A DNA stretch of 64,000 nt. It comes from Rostrohypoxylon terebratum. Its lineage: Eukaryota; Ascomycota; Sordariomycetes; Xylariales; Hypoxylaceae. The stretch is taken from assembly GCA_022497145.1 (NCBI GenBank), contig MU385962.1, positions 1 to 64,000 of the forward strand. The letters are read 5' to 3'. Below the pieces are notes generated by a model. That model was given only the letters and a program-made list of their open reading frames with translations, made no database searches and was not told the DNA's origin. The position numbers and the translations under genes were made by a program. This document shows, piece after piece, positions 1-10,426 of this stretch (position 1 is the first letter of the stretch; each line of letters starts with the position of its first letter).

Positions 1-27
1 AATTAAATTTTGAAGGTGGTGGTGATA

Positions 28-3000
28 TTAAGGATTTGTCAAAAATGGTAAGTGGACCGCACCTGGTATGTGCGCATACTGGTATGTTAGCTTAAGGGTT
101 ATAGTGTTGATGGCTGTGGCTAGCTGCGCGAGGTATTCTGCTGATGCACCCTGTGCATTTGCGGTTTTGTACAGCGTCTGAAGGTAGTTCATGAGGCCGG
201 AAGGATCGTGGAGGAGCGCCGTCTTGGTGAGTTGTTCGCTCAATTCAACCAGCGTAGTGATTTCCTGCCGCAAGGTCTCCTGTAGTTCTAGATAGGTGTC
301 CATGGCATCAAGGAGAGCGCCCTCGAGCGAGTTATTAGCCTCGTTCCAGGTTTTGATCAATTCATCTGGAACCACCCACTCATCCCGTTTCTCTATGACG
401 ATGGTATATCTTGCGTTTTTATGCTTGTCCCACCTGCACTTCCCCTTGCAAACTGTACAATTACCATATGACATAGCTACACAATTAGCCTTATCATCGT
501 CGTTACTAAGCGCACAAACGTCGTGGCAGGTAAAATTGCAATCAAGGCAGAGAGTGGTGGCTTTGCTATCTTGTATTGGCTTCGCGACGGGTACGTCATG
601 TACGACTTTGATCTTCTGATCAGGGGCTAGGTCGACTGCTTCAGCAAGGGCGTTGAGTTTTGCGATCAATGTCTGGGCTTCGTTGGCGGTGTAGAAGATC
701 TTCTTCTCAGCGAGTTCACATTTCCTCTCAAGCTCCATCCGTTTGCGAGTGACCTCGGAGCTGTCTTGGGTAGGCACGGGCGCCGCGCGCAGCAGCATAT
801 GCATGATGCTGTACTGGCCCCTGGTCGAATATATCCAACCTTCGCGGATAATTGTGTCATTTTGGCTACCATCCACTTCAAGGTTGAAGGTGCAGTTATT
901 GACTAAGATCTCGCCGTTCTCGACGGGCCACCCAAGCTTGTTGAGTGCGCCTCGAGCAAGGGGTTGCCCAGTGTCACTAAATGTGTACGCTGTACGGAGA
1001 CAACTGCGGACATCCTTTGCGAAGAGCGAAAAGACATAGCTCGAGACCGGACGAAGGAAGGTAGTACGTGCCTCGTTAGCACGCACCGTGAATATGATGG
1101 CATTAACGTGGTTGACCATCTTAAAGAACTTAGACATAGCATTCATGACAAAGGTATCTCGCTCAATTCCCCGAGAGTCACCGAAGCCAGGCGTGTCAAC
1201 GATTAGAAGCGTCTTACCCTCGAAGACAGGCGCGAGCGGCCGGATGCGGAAGCAAGTGACTATTTGCGTCACCGATCCGTGCTGCTCAGCGCCGCGGTCG
1301 TCGATGAGGAGGACACGAGCTGGATCTTCAAGATCACCGCCTAAGAGGTATGAGACGAAGGCGTTGATTTCGGTGCTCTTGCCGTGGCCACTGGCACCTG
1401 TGAAGACCACTACGATAGTATTGTCATGGTCTCCTACATCGCTCGCCTTAATGTCTGGCCTATACTCTGGGGCGACGTCAACAATACGAACCGCGACATG
1501 ATTCTGGAAATAACCGGTCGGGATCGTCCCCCGAGCCACTTCAGTTGTCCCTAGGAAGAGAGATTCCTTCATACCAGGTCCTGGGCTATGCAGGTCCCAC
1601 GGCTTGACTTTTGGACCACGAAACACCTGAGTGAGATATCCCTTATGCGCATCGAAGAATTCGAGCATCTGGGATGCTACAGAGGGCAGCTTGACCGTGC
1701 GACACACGACAGTTGTGCTCCAGTCCGAGGCTCCCACGTTGGTCTGGACACTGATGGACACAGCATAGTCACAGCCGTCTGACAATGATTCAAGCACCAG
1801 GCTTGTTTCGGAGGCGCCACAAAAGACCTCAGTATAAGGTTCGTTGTCAACCACACGAGGAAATGCTCCATCTTTATCTGGGTTCGGTTGACGCCTATAT
1901 CTGACTATAAACCCGGTCGTGGGTATGACTGATTGATCGAGCTCAGTCCGCTCCTGTAACCATGTCACAGTGATGGCCTGGGCATTGACCTCAAGCTTCG
2001 GAGCCGTTGGCTCCTTAGCGAGCTTTCCTGTAACAATACTCAACTTTCCCTTGTCATCCAGTATAATATCGCCGGCACTAGTAGAGGATTTGACTCTCTT
2101 ATTCGGACGGTATGCCTTGCTGATGCTAGCTACTCCGAAGATAACGGGACAGTCGGGAATTGCCAGGGAACGTTGCTGGAGGAGTTGGGTACAACCGGTC
2201 CTCACAGCAGAAACAGTGTTTTGATCTTCAAACCATTCTTCTTCGTCTCCACTCTCCTCCTCTTCCTCTTCCGTATCGTCTTCTGAAATTAGAGGCCTTT
2301 TCTCAAGGGCAGTTTGCAGAGGGTGCTTTCGCTTCTCGATGGACAAACCTCCAAACGACAGAAGCAGCCTTGGTCCTTTCCTTCCAATCATAGATCCGGA
2401 TTTGTATCCACCAAGATGGTCCTCAAAGCCGTTGGCTAGCAATTCAGTGACTGTCGTGCGAAGTATATCGTGCTCCGTCTTCTTCGCAGTGATATAGTCT
2501 CTGGCTATAGTGATGCGGTCTTTGAAGAGAGTGATGGCCGCTCGGAGCTCAGTGACCTTTTCATTCTCATTGGTGTTGCCGTCTCGCAATTCGGGCAGCA
2601 GCCGGCGTGCGGCCTTTATAAACTCCGTCTCGATTGCGGAAAAAGCGCTGCAGAAGTTAAGAATCTGGGCGTGGATCTTGGGGAACTGCTTTTTAAACAC
2701 CTCCTGCTCTCCTAGTTCCTTTAGGCTGAGGGTTGCATCGGTACCTCCCCTGAGTGCCTCTGTAGTTTCCGAGACCAAATTTGCATCAAGACTACGGATA
2801 AGGCGATTTACTTTGCTATCGAGCACTGACAATGGCAGGAGCTTATAACTTAGAGTGTTGAGCTGTTTCACCAATTTGGTTGGCATCTCTCGAGCAACAC
2901 GTAAGGCATCATCGAGGTTGACCACACTTTCAGCAATCGCGCCGCTGTAGTATATCTTGATGCTCTCAAAGAAACGTTTCTCCTCTGCAGAGAATTCAAT

Positions 3001-3606
3001 CTTTGCACTAATTGAGGTGGGAATCTTGGCAATGGTCATTTTCATTTTACCCGTGATTCTTTTGACCTCCTCAGATGAAGAGCAGGACCGGGAAAAGGTC
3101 AGCGCGGCACTCCCACCCTCGGAAACCTCGGCAACAAAGTGTGTGTACCGATGGTTGTCAAGGTGATTCTGATATGCCATGCGCGCCAGCGTTTCCTGTG
3201 GAATGCGGCGGGTGCGACGCACGATCGTGCACGACACATCGACCCGCGCCTCATACATCGTCGATCTATGATCGTCGAGGTATCTAGCTGAGCCAGTGGC
3301 GTGCAAGAGTTTGAGGTCAAGCCCAAGGGAGCACTCAGCGTCGAGAGAATTATTCTCGCGAGCCTGTTCAAGCGAATAGAATAGGGAGTAGTGAGTATCT
3401 TGTAGCTTGTCCTCCTCGAGCTCTTGATACTCGTTGACAATTTTGTTGTCCCACAGCGAGACACCGGCAAAGAACTGCATAGGGCGCGCGTCATATAGCA
3501 TACCGAGCTGTACATCTTGCCCGAGGGCAGGCTGCGTGATCACCTCTCCGCGAGACATGTTTCTATAAATCATGATGAAGTTAAGTAAGTGGTTTACATC
3601 CAACAA
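28..3606 (-). CDS. SNTX-like (perforin-related) / fibronectin III / GTPase multidomain protein
   Basis: A single intronless reading frame of 1192 codons. The N-terminal part (about residues 17-270) has the pattern of the stonustoxin/verrucotoxin (SNTX) MACPF-like domain, including an ALGQDVQLGMLYDAR segment near its start. A helical region and an acidic stretch (about 441-460) follow, then a fibronectin type III domain (about 535-645). A P-loop GTPase domain comes next, with GASGHGKST at 737-745 and DTPGFGDSRG from 804. The expected NKxD base-recognition motif is not obvious; a TFSD segment sits where it might lie. The C-terminal quarter has a cysteine cluster (about 1019-1058) with CxxC pairs, then helical sequence. 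Met17 (position 3558) sits just before the domain and is the more likely start. In animals SNTX domains belong to pore-forming venom proteins and to non-venom relatives. Pore formation by this fungal protein is not shown; a defence or allorecognition role is inference from the architecture. Confidence 0.8.
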   Translation of the reverse strand: MLDVNHLLNFIMIYRNMSRGEVITQPALGQDVQLGMLYDARPMQFFAGVSLWDNKIVNEYQELEEDKLQDTHYSLFYSLEQARENNSLDAECSLGLDLKLLHATGSARYLDDHRSTMYEARVDVSCTIVRRTRRIPQETLARMAYQNHLDNHRYTHFVAEVSEGGSAALTFSRSCSSSEEVKRITGKMKMTIAKIPTSISAKIEFSAEEKRFFESIKIYYSGAIAESVVNLDDALRVAREMPTKLVKQLNTLSYKLLPLSVLDSKVNRLIRSLDANLVSETTEALRGGTDATLSLKELGEQEVFKKQFPKIHAQILNFCSAFSAIETEFIKAARRLLPELRDGNTNENEKVTELRAAITLFKDRITIARDYITAKKTEHDILRTTVTELLANGFEDHLGGYKSGSMIGRKGPRLLLSFGGLSIEKRKHPLQTALEKRPLISEDDTEEEEEESGDEEEWFEDQNTVSAVRTGCTQLLQQRSLAIPDCPVIFGVASISKAYRPNKRVKSSTSAGDIILDDKGKLSIVTGKLAKEPTAPKLEVNAQAITVTWLQERTELDQSVIPTTGFIVRYRRQPNPDKDGAFPRVVDNEPYTEVFCGASETSLVLESLSDGCDYAVSISVQTNVGASDWSTTVVCRTVKLPSVASQMLEFFDAHKGYLTQVFRGPKVKPWDLHSPGPGMKESLFLGTTEVARGTIPTGYFQNHVAVRIVDVAPEYRPDIKASDVGDHDNTIVVVFTGASGHGKSTEINAFVSYLLGGDLEDPARVLLIDDRGAEQHGSVTQIVTCFRIRPLAPVFEGKTLLIVDTPGFGDSRGIERDTFVMNAMSKFFKMVNHVNAIIFTVRANEARTTFLRPVSSYVFSLFAKDVRSCLRTAYTFSDTGQPLARGALNKLGWPVENGEILVNNCTFNLEVDGSQNDTIIREGWIYSTRGQYSIMHMLLRAAPVPTQDSSEVTRKRMELERKCELAEKKIFYTANEAQTLIAKLNALAEAVDLAPDQKIKVVHDVPVAKPIQDSKATTLCLDCNFTCHDVCALSNDDDKANCVAMSYGNCTVCKGKCRWDKHKNARYTIVIEKRDEWVVPDELIKTWNEANNSLEGALLDAMDTYLELQETLRQEITTLVELSEQLTKTALLHDPSGLMNYLQTLYKTANAQGASAEYLAQLATAINTITLKLTYQYAHIPGAVHLPFLTNP

Positions 3607-4388
3607 ATTAACAAATGTGTTTTCCGTTATGGTGGTCGTTAGTACAGGGGAGACGGGCTGTGAAGTAGCAGACTAAAACCTGCCCGGGAACCGGATGACA
3701 CATGAACTTGCTATCTGGATCTAGTTTAGGTGCCTAATGTCATACAAGAAATGCAAATGTACCTAATATAAGGTGTTGGTATTTAATCGAGGATTTCCAA
3801 GGTTGTCCCTCAAATTACGATGAGAAGAGCTGGGAGCGACTTGTCACCAACCGAGATTGACCCAATGTTACCTTACCACATTACTCGTATGGACCGGGAT
3901 TATTTTCACCTTGCCTACCAAGGAGACTTTCTGCCCAAAACTCTTGCTAATAGGCAGCTTCATATTACATATGAGCCGTTAGTTGTTAGAAGGGCTTGTA
4001 ATCGATCCAAGAACCGACGAACACGAATTTGATAGGGAATCCTGCCGTCAAAGGTACCTATCGTTGCTCTCGAAATTGAGGTTGGGGTCACTATATGACT
4101 CGTCTGCCTGATCTTTCTAACAGAAAGTAAGATACTATTCGTTGATACATGGACGAGGGGTTGTAGACGTGGCATTGGAGATCTGAAATGATTGTATTAT
4201 TGGGTGACATTATGATTTCCTGTATCAGATCCTCGATTTTTTCATGCTTTGCCCCTAAAGCAAATCTTAATGCAAAAGTGGCATCGGATTTCATTGAGAA
4301 ATGCCCTTTGTATTTCAATTACTCCCTTGTGCTAGGTACTATTATATTCACATGAATCTGTTCCGCCAGATTTCTGCCGGATGTTCTC
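3607..4388. other. Intergenic, no gene seen
   Basis: The presumed upstream region of the SNTX-like gene, then AT-rich sequence up to the end of the broken transporter. Short open frames of about 70 codons on both strands have no recognisable domain and overlap one another. I see no RNA gene or clear repeat. Confidence 0.6.
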
Positions 4389-6798
4389 CTAAGTGAAACA
4401 CCATTCCGCGAGGAACGGTGGTATAGCGATGCCGGTAGTGAGATACCAAACGTGCTGCAACGCTCTTGAATAAGCCAATAGGGCACCGGGCAGTCTCTCC
4501 GGGCCTATGGCTTCGTATATGGATGAGGACGTCGTACCGGCGTTGATGGCAAGAGACGGGTCGACCCCTGGAGCGTACTCTGGTAACAAGATGACGATAC
4601 TATTACTGAGAATGGTTTGACCCAAGGCAACCATCGCAGCCGCCCCACAATTCTGTATGAACAATAAAGTTGACATAGCGCTTGGTATAAGATCTTTGGG
4701 GAGGCTATTCTGCATCGCGAGAAAGGGCTATGGCATGATAAACGTCAGTGGTTTCTCACTCATATGAGAAGGAGAGAATGGGACAGCATACGACGGCCAT
4801 TGTCAAACCACGGCCAGCTCCCAATATTATTTGAAGCCCAATCCAACGGCCTACTGGGGTGTGTGGTGTGAAGAGACTCAGAAGCCCACATTCGATCGCA
4901 TTGATAGCTGTCTCAGCAAGGATGAACGGAGGGTAATAGGTATTCAATCCTTTGAACTATACTCAGATTAGGAATTTCTATATTGTTGGCGTGAGTCGCA
5001 ACTATGGACTTACCTGGCCCCCCTGATATGATTCCGAGGATCATCTGCGCTAGGATAGTAGGGAGGACAGCTACACCACTCTCAAATGGAGATTTAGCTG
5101 AAAGTAAATGGGTAGATAGTAGGTCGTAAGATAGACCGTCCCGCCCATAAAAAAGCCACAAAAACAGCTGGCCCATACGACACGCGTTGATACCATCGAA
5201 GGTGGCACTATGACGTTATCTCCTTGGTGAATATTCCATACCAGCCAGATGATGAAAGTTACTCCCGCACCGCAGAACAGGCCGATGATCTGTGAGCTAT
5301 CCCATAGAAACTGGTATCCACCATATTGGAGTGCGAGAAAGAGCATTATAGCTGCCGGCGCGAAGGGTACAGATCCAGACAGGTCAAAGTCCATGAAAGC
5401 ATGCTTCAGAACTTGGCGTGGGTCCGGCTTCTTGATGTGGTCCGGGATTCCGGGATGCGGAGGAAGAGGATCGCTAGGCCCACAACGCCGCCTATAGGAA
5501 TGTTGATGTAGAAACCTAACCATTCCAAGTTGTTAGGGTTGCGGAGGGTACCTCAAATAAACTACCACTTGCACCATCGCCATGTCACGTATTGAGTGAA
5601 AGCCCCGCCGATGAGTGGTCCAAAAGCGATACCCAGCTGATCAACTACGCGTATCTCACTAAACCCTGTTGCTCGCCATTAGGGGCCAATTGACTTACGG
5701 CTCATTAGGGAGCTAACGATAGCTTAGTTTAGTTAGTGGTAGATTATGTTCTAGGACAAAATCTGAAATACCTGGTTGAGGGTGCGGCGCAACGCGCGAG
5801 TTCAAGATGATAAAAGACCACTATTTAATGAGATATCTAGATCAGCCTCAGGGTTGGGTATCATTCGTTAGAATCGGCATACCTTAGAATTCAGCTTAGA
5901 GTAGACTTTTCCATCCAACGGCTGAAATGCTGATCTCATTCTTGTTAACTATAGCTACTAAATTTCAAGCCGCTGAACTGGGCACTTACGAGGCAAACTG
6001 GTAAGAGCTAGCATACCATCCCACATCTAATAACGAGTGGAACTCGGAGGTGATGTACGGGATTGCCTAGTAGAATAGAACTTCGTTAATATGTACCTTA
6101 TAGCTTGATTTAAGCTACTCACCTGGTCATGCCTGCCCGGCACGTGTTGGGAGTATACTTACAGTCGCTAAAATACCTAGTATTGTCCGACATAACAATG
6201 AAGTAGATCATTGTAAGTGCGCTCAGTACCAAGTACAGCTTGGGGCCCTCTGATGTACTCCTCATCCCTCTCATCGACCAACATAGAATTCGAGGAACTC
6301 TCTACACCCTTCTGCTTTCTCTTGGAGGGTATCCCCGTTGTCTCCATGCTCCTTAGAATCTGTATCACGAACACCTCGCTCTTTAGTTTCCTTGTCAGAT
6401 ATTTGCTGTTCCTCGGGATTGGCGTCAAAAATTAGTATTACTTCGGAAGTTATCCCATCGGCTTCGTATTCCGCAGGTTTCTCGATGGCTTGGTGAGAGC
6501 CATTATGTAGCTGTAGAAAACTAGATAACGTTGTGATTAATTGAGGTCTATTTAGGGTTACTTTGTGTTCTTCGGCGATCACATCGGGTTGTTAGTGTCC
6601 TTCCAGGCCTGTGCTAAGAAACTGGCCTCCGTCTGATCTGTTTAAAGTTTGATGAAGTTCATTTTGTGATGATGAGAAACTAGCTATGGTTATGGTAGAA
6701 GAAGGCATGAATGTAGCCTGATGATCTTGATTGGGTCCTGTGTTGGAGGCTTCTTGATTCTTGGTGGGTGACACAGAGGAACTAGGTACATTTGACAT
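4389..6798 (-). pseudogene. Broken MFS drug-efflux transporter (DHA14-like)
   Basis: Pieces of one 14-helix drug:H+ antiporter occur in order but in different frames. The order is: an acidic hydrophilic N-terminus (about 6.8-6.27 kb); ALTMIYFIVMSDNT; AIPYITSEFHSLLDVGWYAS; GIAFGPLIGGAFTQYVTWRW; FYINIPIGGVVGLAILFL; TYYLPIYFQ; SPFESGVAVLPTILAQ; FKGLNTYYPPFILAETAI; SLPKDLIPSAMSTLLFIQ. Introns that restore continuity are still recognisable at about 6067-6162, 5922-5989 and 4957-5013, with GTAAGT donors and TAG/CAG acceptors. The frame is broken by an extra base in the GGGGCCC run near 6242, another near 6177, an 8-bp tandem duplication at 5441-5456 and a shift near 5100. The stretch between APST (about 5770) and GIAFGPL is badly eroded. 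Assembly errors could explain single-base shifts but less easily the duplication or the erosion. The exact 5' end is uncertain. Confidence 0.75.
5441..5456. repeat. 8-bp tandem duplication that shifts the transporter frame
   Basis: TCCGGGAT occurs twice in direct succession. Reading with only one copy joins the conserved FYINIPIGG segment in frame to IPDHIKKPDPRQ; with both copies the frames do not match. This is direct sequence evidence for an inactivating duplication inside the MFS gene. Confidence 0.8.
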
Positions 6799-6905
6799 CC
6801 CGACGGCATGAATGGCAGAAATCTCGAGGATTTGGTGAGAAAAGGAAGCTCTGGCGAGTAAGCCATTCTATTTTGCCCATGTCGCCGACCATATCTAATA
6901 GCTAT

Positions 6906-6937
6906 CCTACCTACCTACCTACCTACCTACCTACCTA
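6906..6937. repeat. (CCTA)8 microsatellite
   Basis: Eight uninterrupted CCTA units, the longest perfect example of the CCTA/TAGG-type words scattered through the spacers. Confidence 0.95.
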
Positions 6938-7335
6938 CGTAAGCGAGAAAGCTAGCTGTCTTTGTTCCCATTTCTGCATTCATCGGCGTGTCTTCTAAAT
7001 ATTGATACATACATATATCTGCGCCGTTATATCGGAACTTTTGTGAAAAAGGAGCGAGTAGTGATGTCGGTGTTCAATATTGTGGCGCCCTGCAGATTAC
7101 GGTCGCCTTATAAGAGATCAAGCCACGGTCGCTCCATGACGTCTTTCAGTGACTTTTCTAGGCAGTTAGCGGGTCTGTTTTCATTTCCGACGCGCTATGG
7201 CATGCCTAGAAAAAGCAGTTAAAAAATAACCTGAGTATTGTTGTAGCCCTATAGATGATAGCGTAAGGGGATCTAACGGCGATCATCCGTCCTCCGCGGG
7301 TCACTAATTGAGTAGCTCTTCCCAGCAGCAACCGG

Positions 7336-7370
7336 CTGGCCGCCCCGAGCTGCTGGGTCGGGGCGGCCAG
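7336..7370. repeat. Perfect 13-bp inverted repeat with 9-nt loop
   Basis: Arm CTGGCCGCCCCGA (7336-7348) is the exact reverse complement of TCGGGGCGGCCAG (7358-7370). The loop GCTGCTGGG (7349-7357) is itself the exact reverse complement of CCCAGCAGC at 7321-7329, so two alternative pairings are possible. It lies in a GC-rich island in otherwise AT-rich spacer. It could be a binding site for a dimeric regulator, a cruciform-prone relic or part of a vanished gene; nothing decides this. Confidence 0.85.
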
Positions 7371-8892
7371 GTTCAACGTTACCTCGGACAGCATGGTTTA
7401 TCGGGGAAATTGAGGACTGCATGCGTCGCATCCCGGGGATTTAAGCGCTATTACGGTCCCGTAGAGCATGCTCGTTGATTGGGGACTGGAATGAGAAGAT
7501 CTGCCGAGGTCGCCGCCCGTTGGGTCAAGCCAATGGTAATAGGCGTTCGTCTGGCTTATTTACCACCATCTTCCGCCGACAAAAAGGCCACTTCGGCGTA
7601 GGCTACGTCGGCGTTCCAAATTTTTTATGCCCCGTGTTGGACGGCGGTAAGCACCCATAGGATCATTCGGGTCCGGATTCGGGAAATTTATGAAGAGCAA
7701 TTTCATGGATAGATTGCTTAGCGATGATGTTCTAACCTAAGCTTGGCTCTGGATCGCTTCTCGTTAACACTAACTCCTACAACAGCATCGCGGTAAGTTA
7801 CAAATTAGCTCGAGAAGATTAGGCGGCTTTTCGATATTCTTCTCTGTTTACTTAGCTCAGTTAGGAATATCTTTGGGGCGTTGATGAAAGTTTGATGCAC
7901 TTACGCTGTTAGGTGGTGAATATGATGGATCCACCGATGGATTGAAGAAAGCACTCAAGATCTGAAATCCAGCGGGTGGTCTCGTTTGCATTCCATACCT
8001 ACCTAGTACCTAAGTATTTGGCGAATGGGTTTTGATACCACGCTCGGACAGCCCATGGTTCGTTCCATGGCTATAATTCGGAATTTCTTAGATACAAAGT
8101 GATGGATGGGACTAGGTACCATAAGAAACGCGTATGCGTTCTATGAACCATGGTGACGGTAGCACGGAACACATGAAGGTTGTAGCACCAAAGGTTACCT
8201 AGAATTCCACATTCCGGGAAATCCTACTTGATCACAACTTCCCTATCCTTCTATTGAGCTCTCCAACTTATTAGGTACGTGGTGGGTAGGAATGAGTCAG
8301 GGCCTAGCCACTAATACTGACGTAGCCGCGGAATTTGAACCGTTGAGAAGACTCAAGTATCTCAAAAGTACTGTATACTACCTACCCAGATAAACCACAA
8401 CACTGTTTCAGAAGAAGCTATTTACGACTGGGGCTGGTGGTAACCACAAGTATGCGTCGTTTTAACGGATATATTTCATCAGCGTGAAATGTTCAAATGA
8501 TAGATACCGATTCTTACTTTTGTGCTTTAGCTAGGTAACTTCGTTAACATGTCACTGACCGCGCATAGGGCCTTTCAGGGTAGGTACCGTTGTGCATATA
8601 AAATTACCTCCAGTGAACCAAGATCTATTGGTTTTATCGAAGACTGAATGGGTGGCGTTTGGGGGTTGACGTAGCTCACCAAATCAGCTTTCATGAAAAG
8701 GAATAGACCTCAACACATTACAACATAGTTCTTTCACTGGTATTGTTTATTCGATTAGTTGCTGTCATTTGCAATTACTATATACGAGATATCTGACTAG
8801 TAGGTATAGTAGGTATGATAATGCTTTATACAACATACATGAAGCTAGAGCACATTCTGTCATTCATCGATCATGGCGATATTATACTTGGA

Positions 8893-8910
8893 TACCTAGG
8901 TACCTAGGTA
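8893..8910. repeat. Palindromic TACCTAGGTACCTAGGTA
   Basis: An 18-bp perfect palindrome, the cleanest example of a word repeated in many spacers of this window (near 12.6, 14.8, 16.2, 31.9, 37.0, 44.9 and 53.8 kb). Confidence 0.9.
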
Positions 8911-10426
8911 AGATGGCAGAGTGGCGAGGTGGTTGTGTAGGTAGACATGTTGTCAGGTTCGCGCATACCTGTGGTTTACATACCATAAATAAATTACGAT
9001 TACTTCTCCCACAAGATGGGGGGCTTGTTGGAATAGTCCTGCCCCTGGCTTAATATTCATGTCCAGGATCATAAAAGCCCAGGTACGTTTTGTAAAATTG
9101 TAGAGTCACAACAATCTACCCATAAGTATAAAGACATTGACAAGGATCAGTTTAGAGGGAAAAGACAATGTCTCAGAATGAGTGTTTTACATGCTGCGAG
9201 TCCATAACCAATCAACTAGTTAACTGCTGTCAACCAACCACTCATTTCATCGGCACATTGGCTCTCTTGAGATTTCTTTGTTGCCTGGATGAGATCTACA
9301 GTCGATGTGCCCAAAATGTTGGAAAAGCGGGTAGCTCTACAGTTGGATCCCGGGACACCATCAGTCCCAACCAAACGGTTCTCCAAGATCTTATTGGTTT
9401 AGAGAGAAGCTAAAATGACGAACGTGCTTGCTAACGGGTGGTTCCGCTATGGGGTCCCTGATTTTATTACAAGAAATAAACAAGCTAATCTAATTCGATG
9501 AGTGATCGACTTGTCTTGCTTTAGATAGGTATATATTGGGTCTAATTAAGGTAGCTACCCTTACTATCAGATATGTGACTGCGTTTAGGCCTATGATTTT
9601 ATTCAAGAGCCTTACGCGCCTACAGCCACATTATCGAGCCTTCAAGGCTACTAGGTAATACCCTGAAGTGAGTTGGGCCTGCATAAGATCGGAAGTCGAT
9701 TTGCCGATTCTACGAGAAAGCGCCAAAAGGGGTAGAGGAGGCTTTCCTTCATAAGTCTTACATAGTATATGTCGGCAGTCGTACCATGATGCAGGGTTTC
9801 AATGCTGCTACCCTTCGATCACTAGGGCGGTTCCGTTGCACCCCTCATCAGATCTCGGATCGATGAGTGCATTCCGGGCTGAGAAAATGGGAGATACCGG
9901 TTCCAAACTTCCAGACCCCCGGGATACTACGAGAACACGAGCGTCGGGCAATACAGGGGAGCCTGCAGCTCATGCCGTTGACCGTTACCAATGTTGATCC
10001 TCAAGGGAGATTGGCCAGATTTGGCCCCATACTGAACCATTTAGGTATGGACTTCATGTAGAGTTCCTACTTCAGTAATGGCGTAGCTAGAAGCCAGCTG
10101 GACTGTCAGTGAAAACTTTTTCCGAAATGGTAGTGTTTGGCACATCAAGTCAATTCACCCGCTTTCTAGTAAAGTCACTATTATGTATCTGGTTCCCGAA
10201 AGTGGCGTAAGCACGCAGCCCTCCTGTTTCTTGGCACTAACTTTTATTACTGACAAGTCTCTCATCATGTTGATGTTTAATGGCCCCTCCGAATTAGTTA
10301 GTTCTATATGTGGAATCATATAACAGCACTTTCGTTATGAGATCATGAGAAAAGTGTGAATTCTTTTTCACTTCAATTTCATCCGGTTTTACTCGAGACA
10401 ACAACGTTGTGACTTAAACAAACGCC

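Larger units (their letters stand above)
6799..10426. other. Long intergenic stretch with decayed-looking DNA
   Basis: No supported gene in about 3.6 kb. It holds a CCTA microsatellite, a GC-rich patch at about 7.1-7.7 kb with a perfect inverted repeat, and copies of the CCTAGGTA word near 8.0 and 8.9 kb. A cysteine-rich 81-codon open frame lies at 9168-9413 (ATG in a fair context, CxxC pairs), but no family could be assigned. The last 300 bases should contain the promoter of the downstream Zn2Cys6 regulator. Confidence 0.5.
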
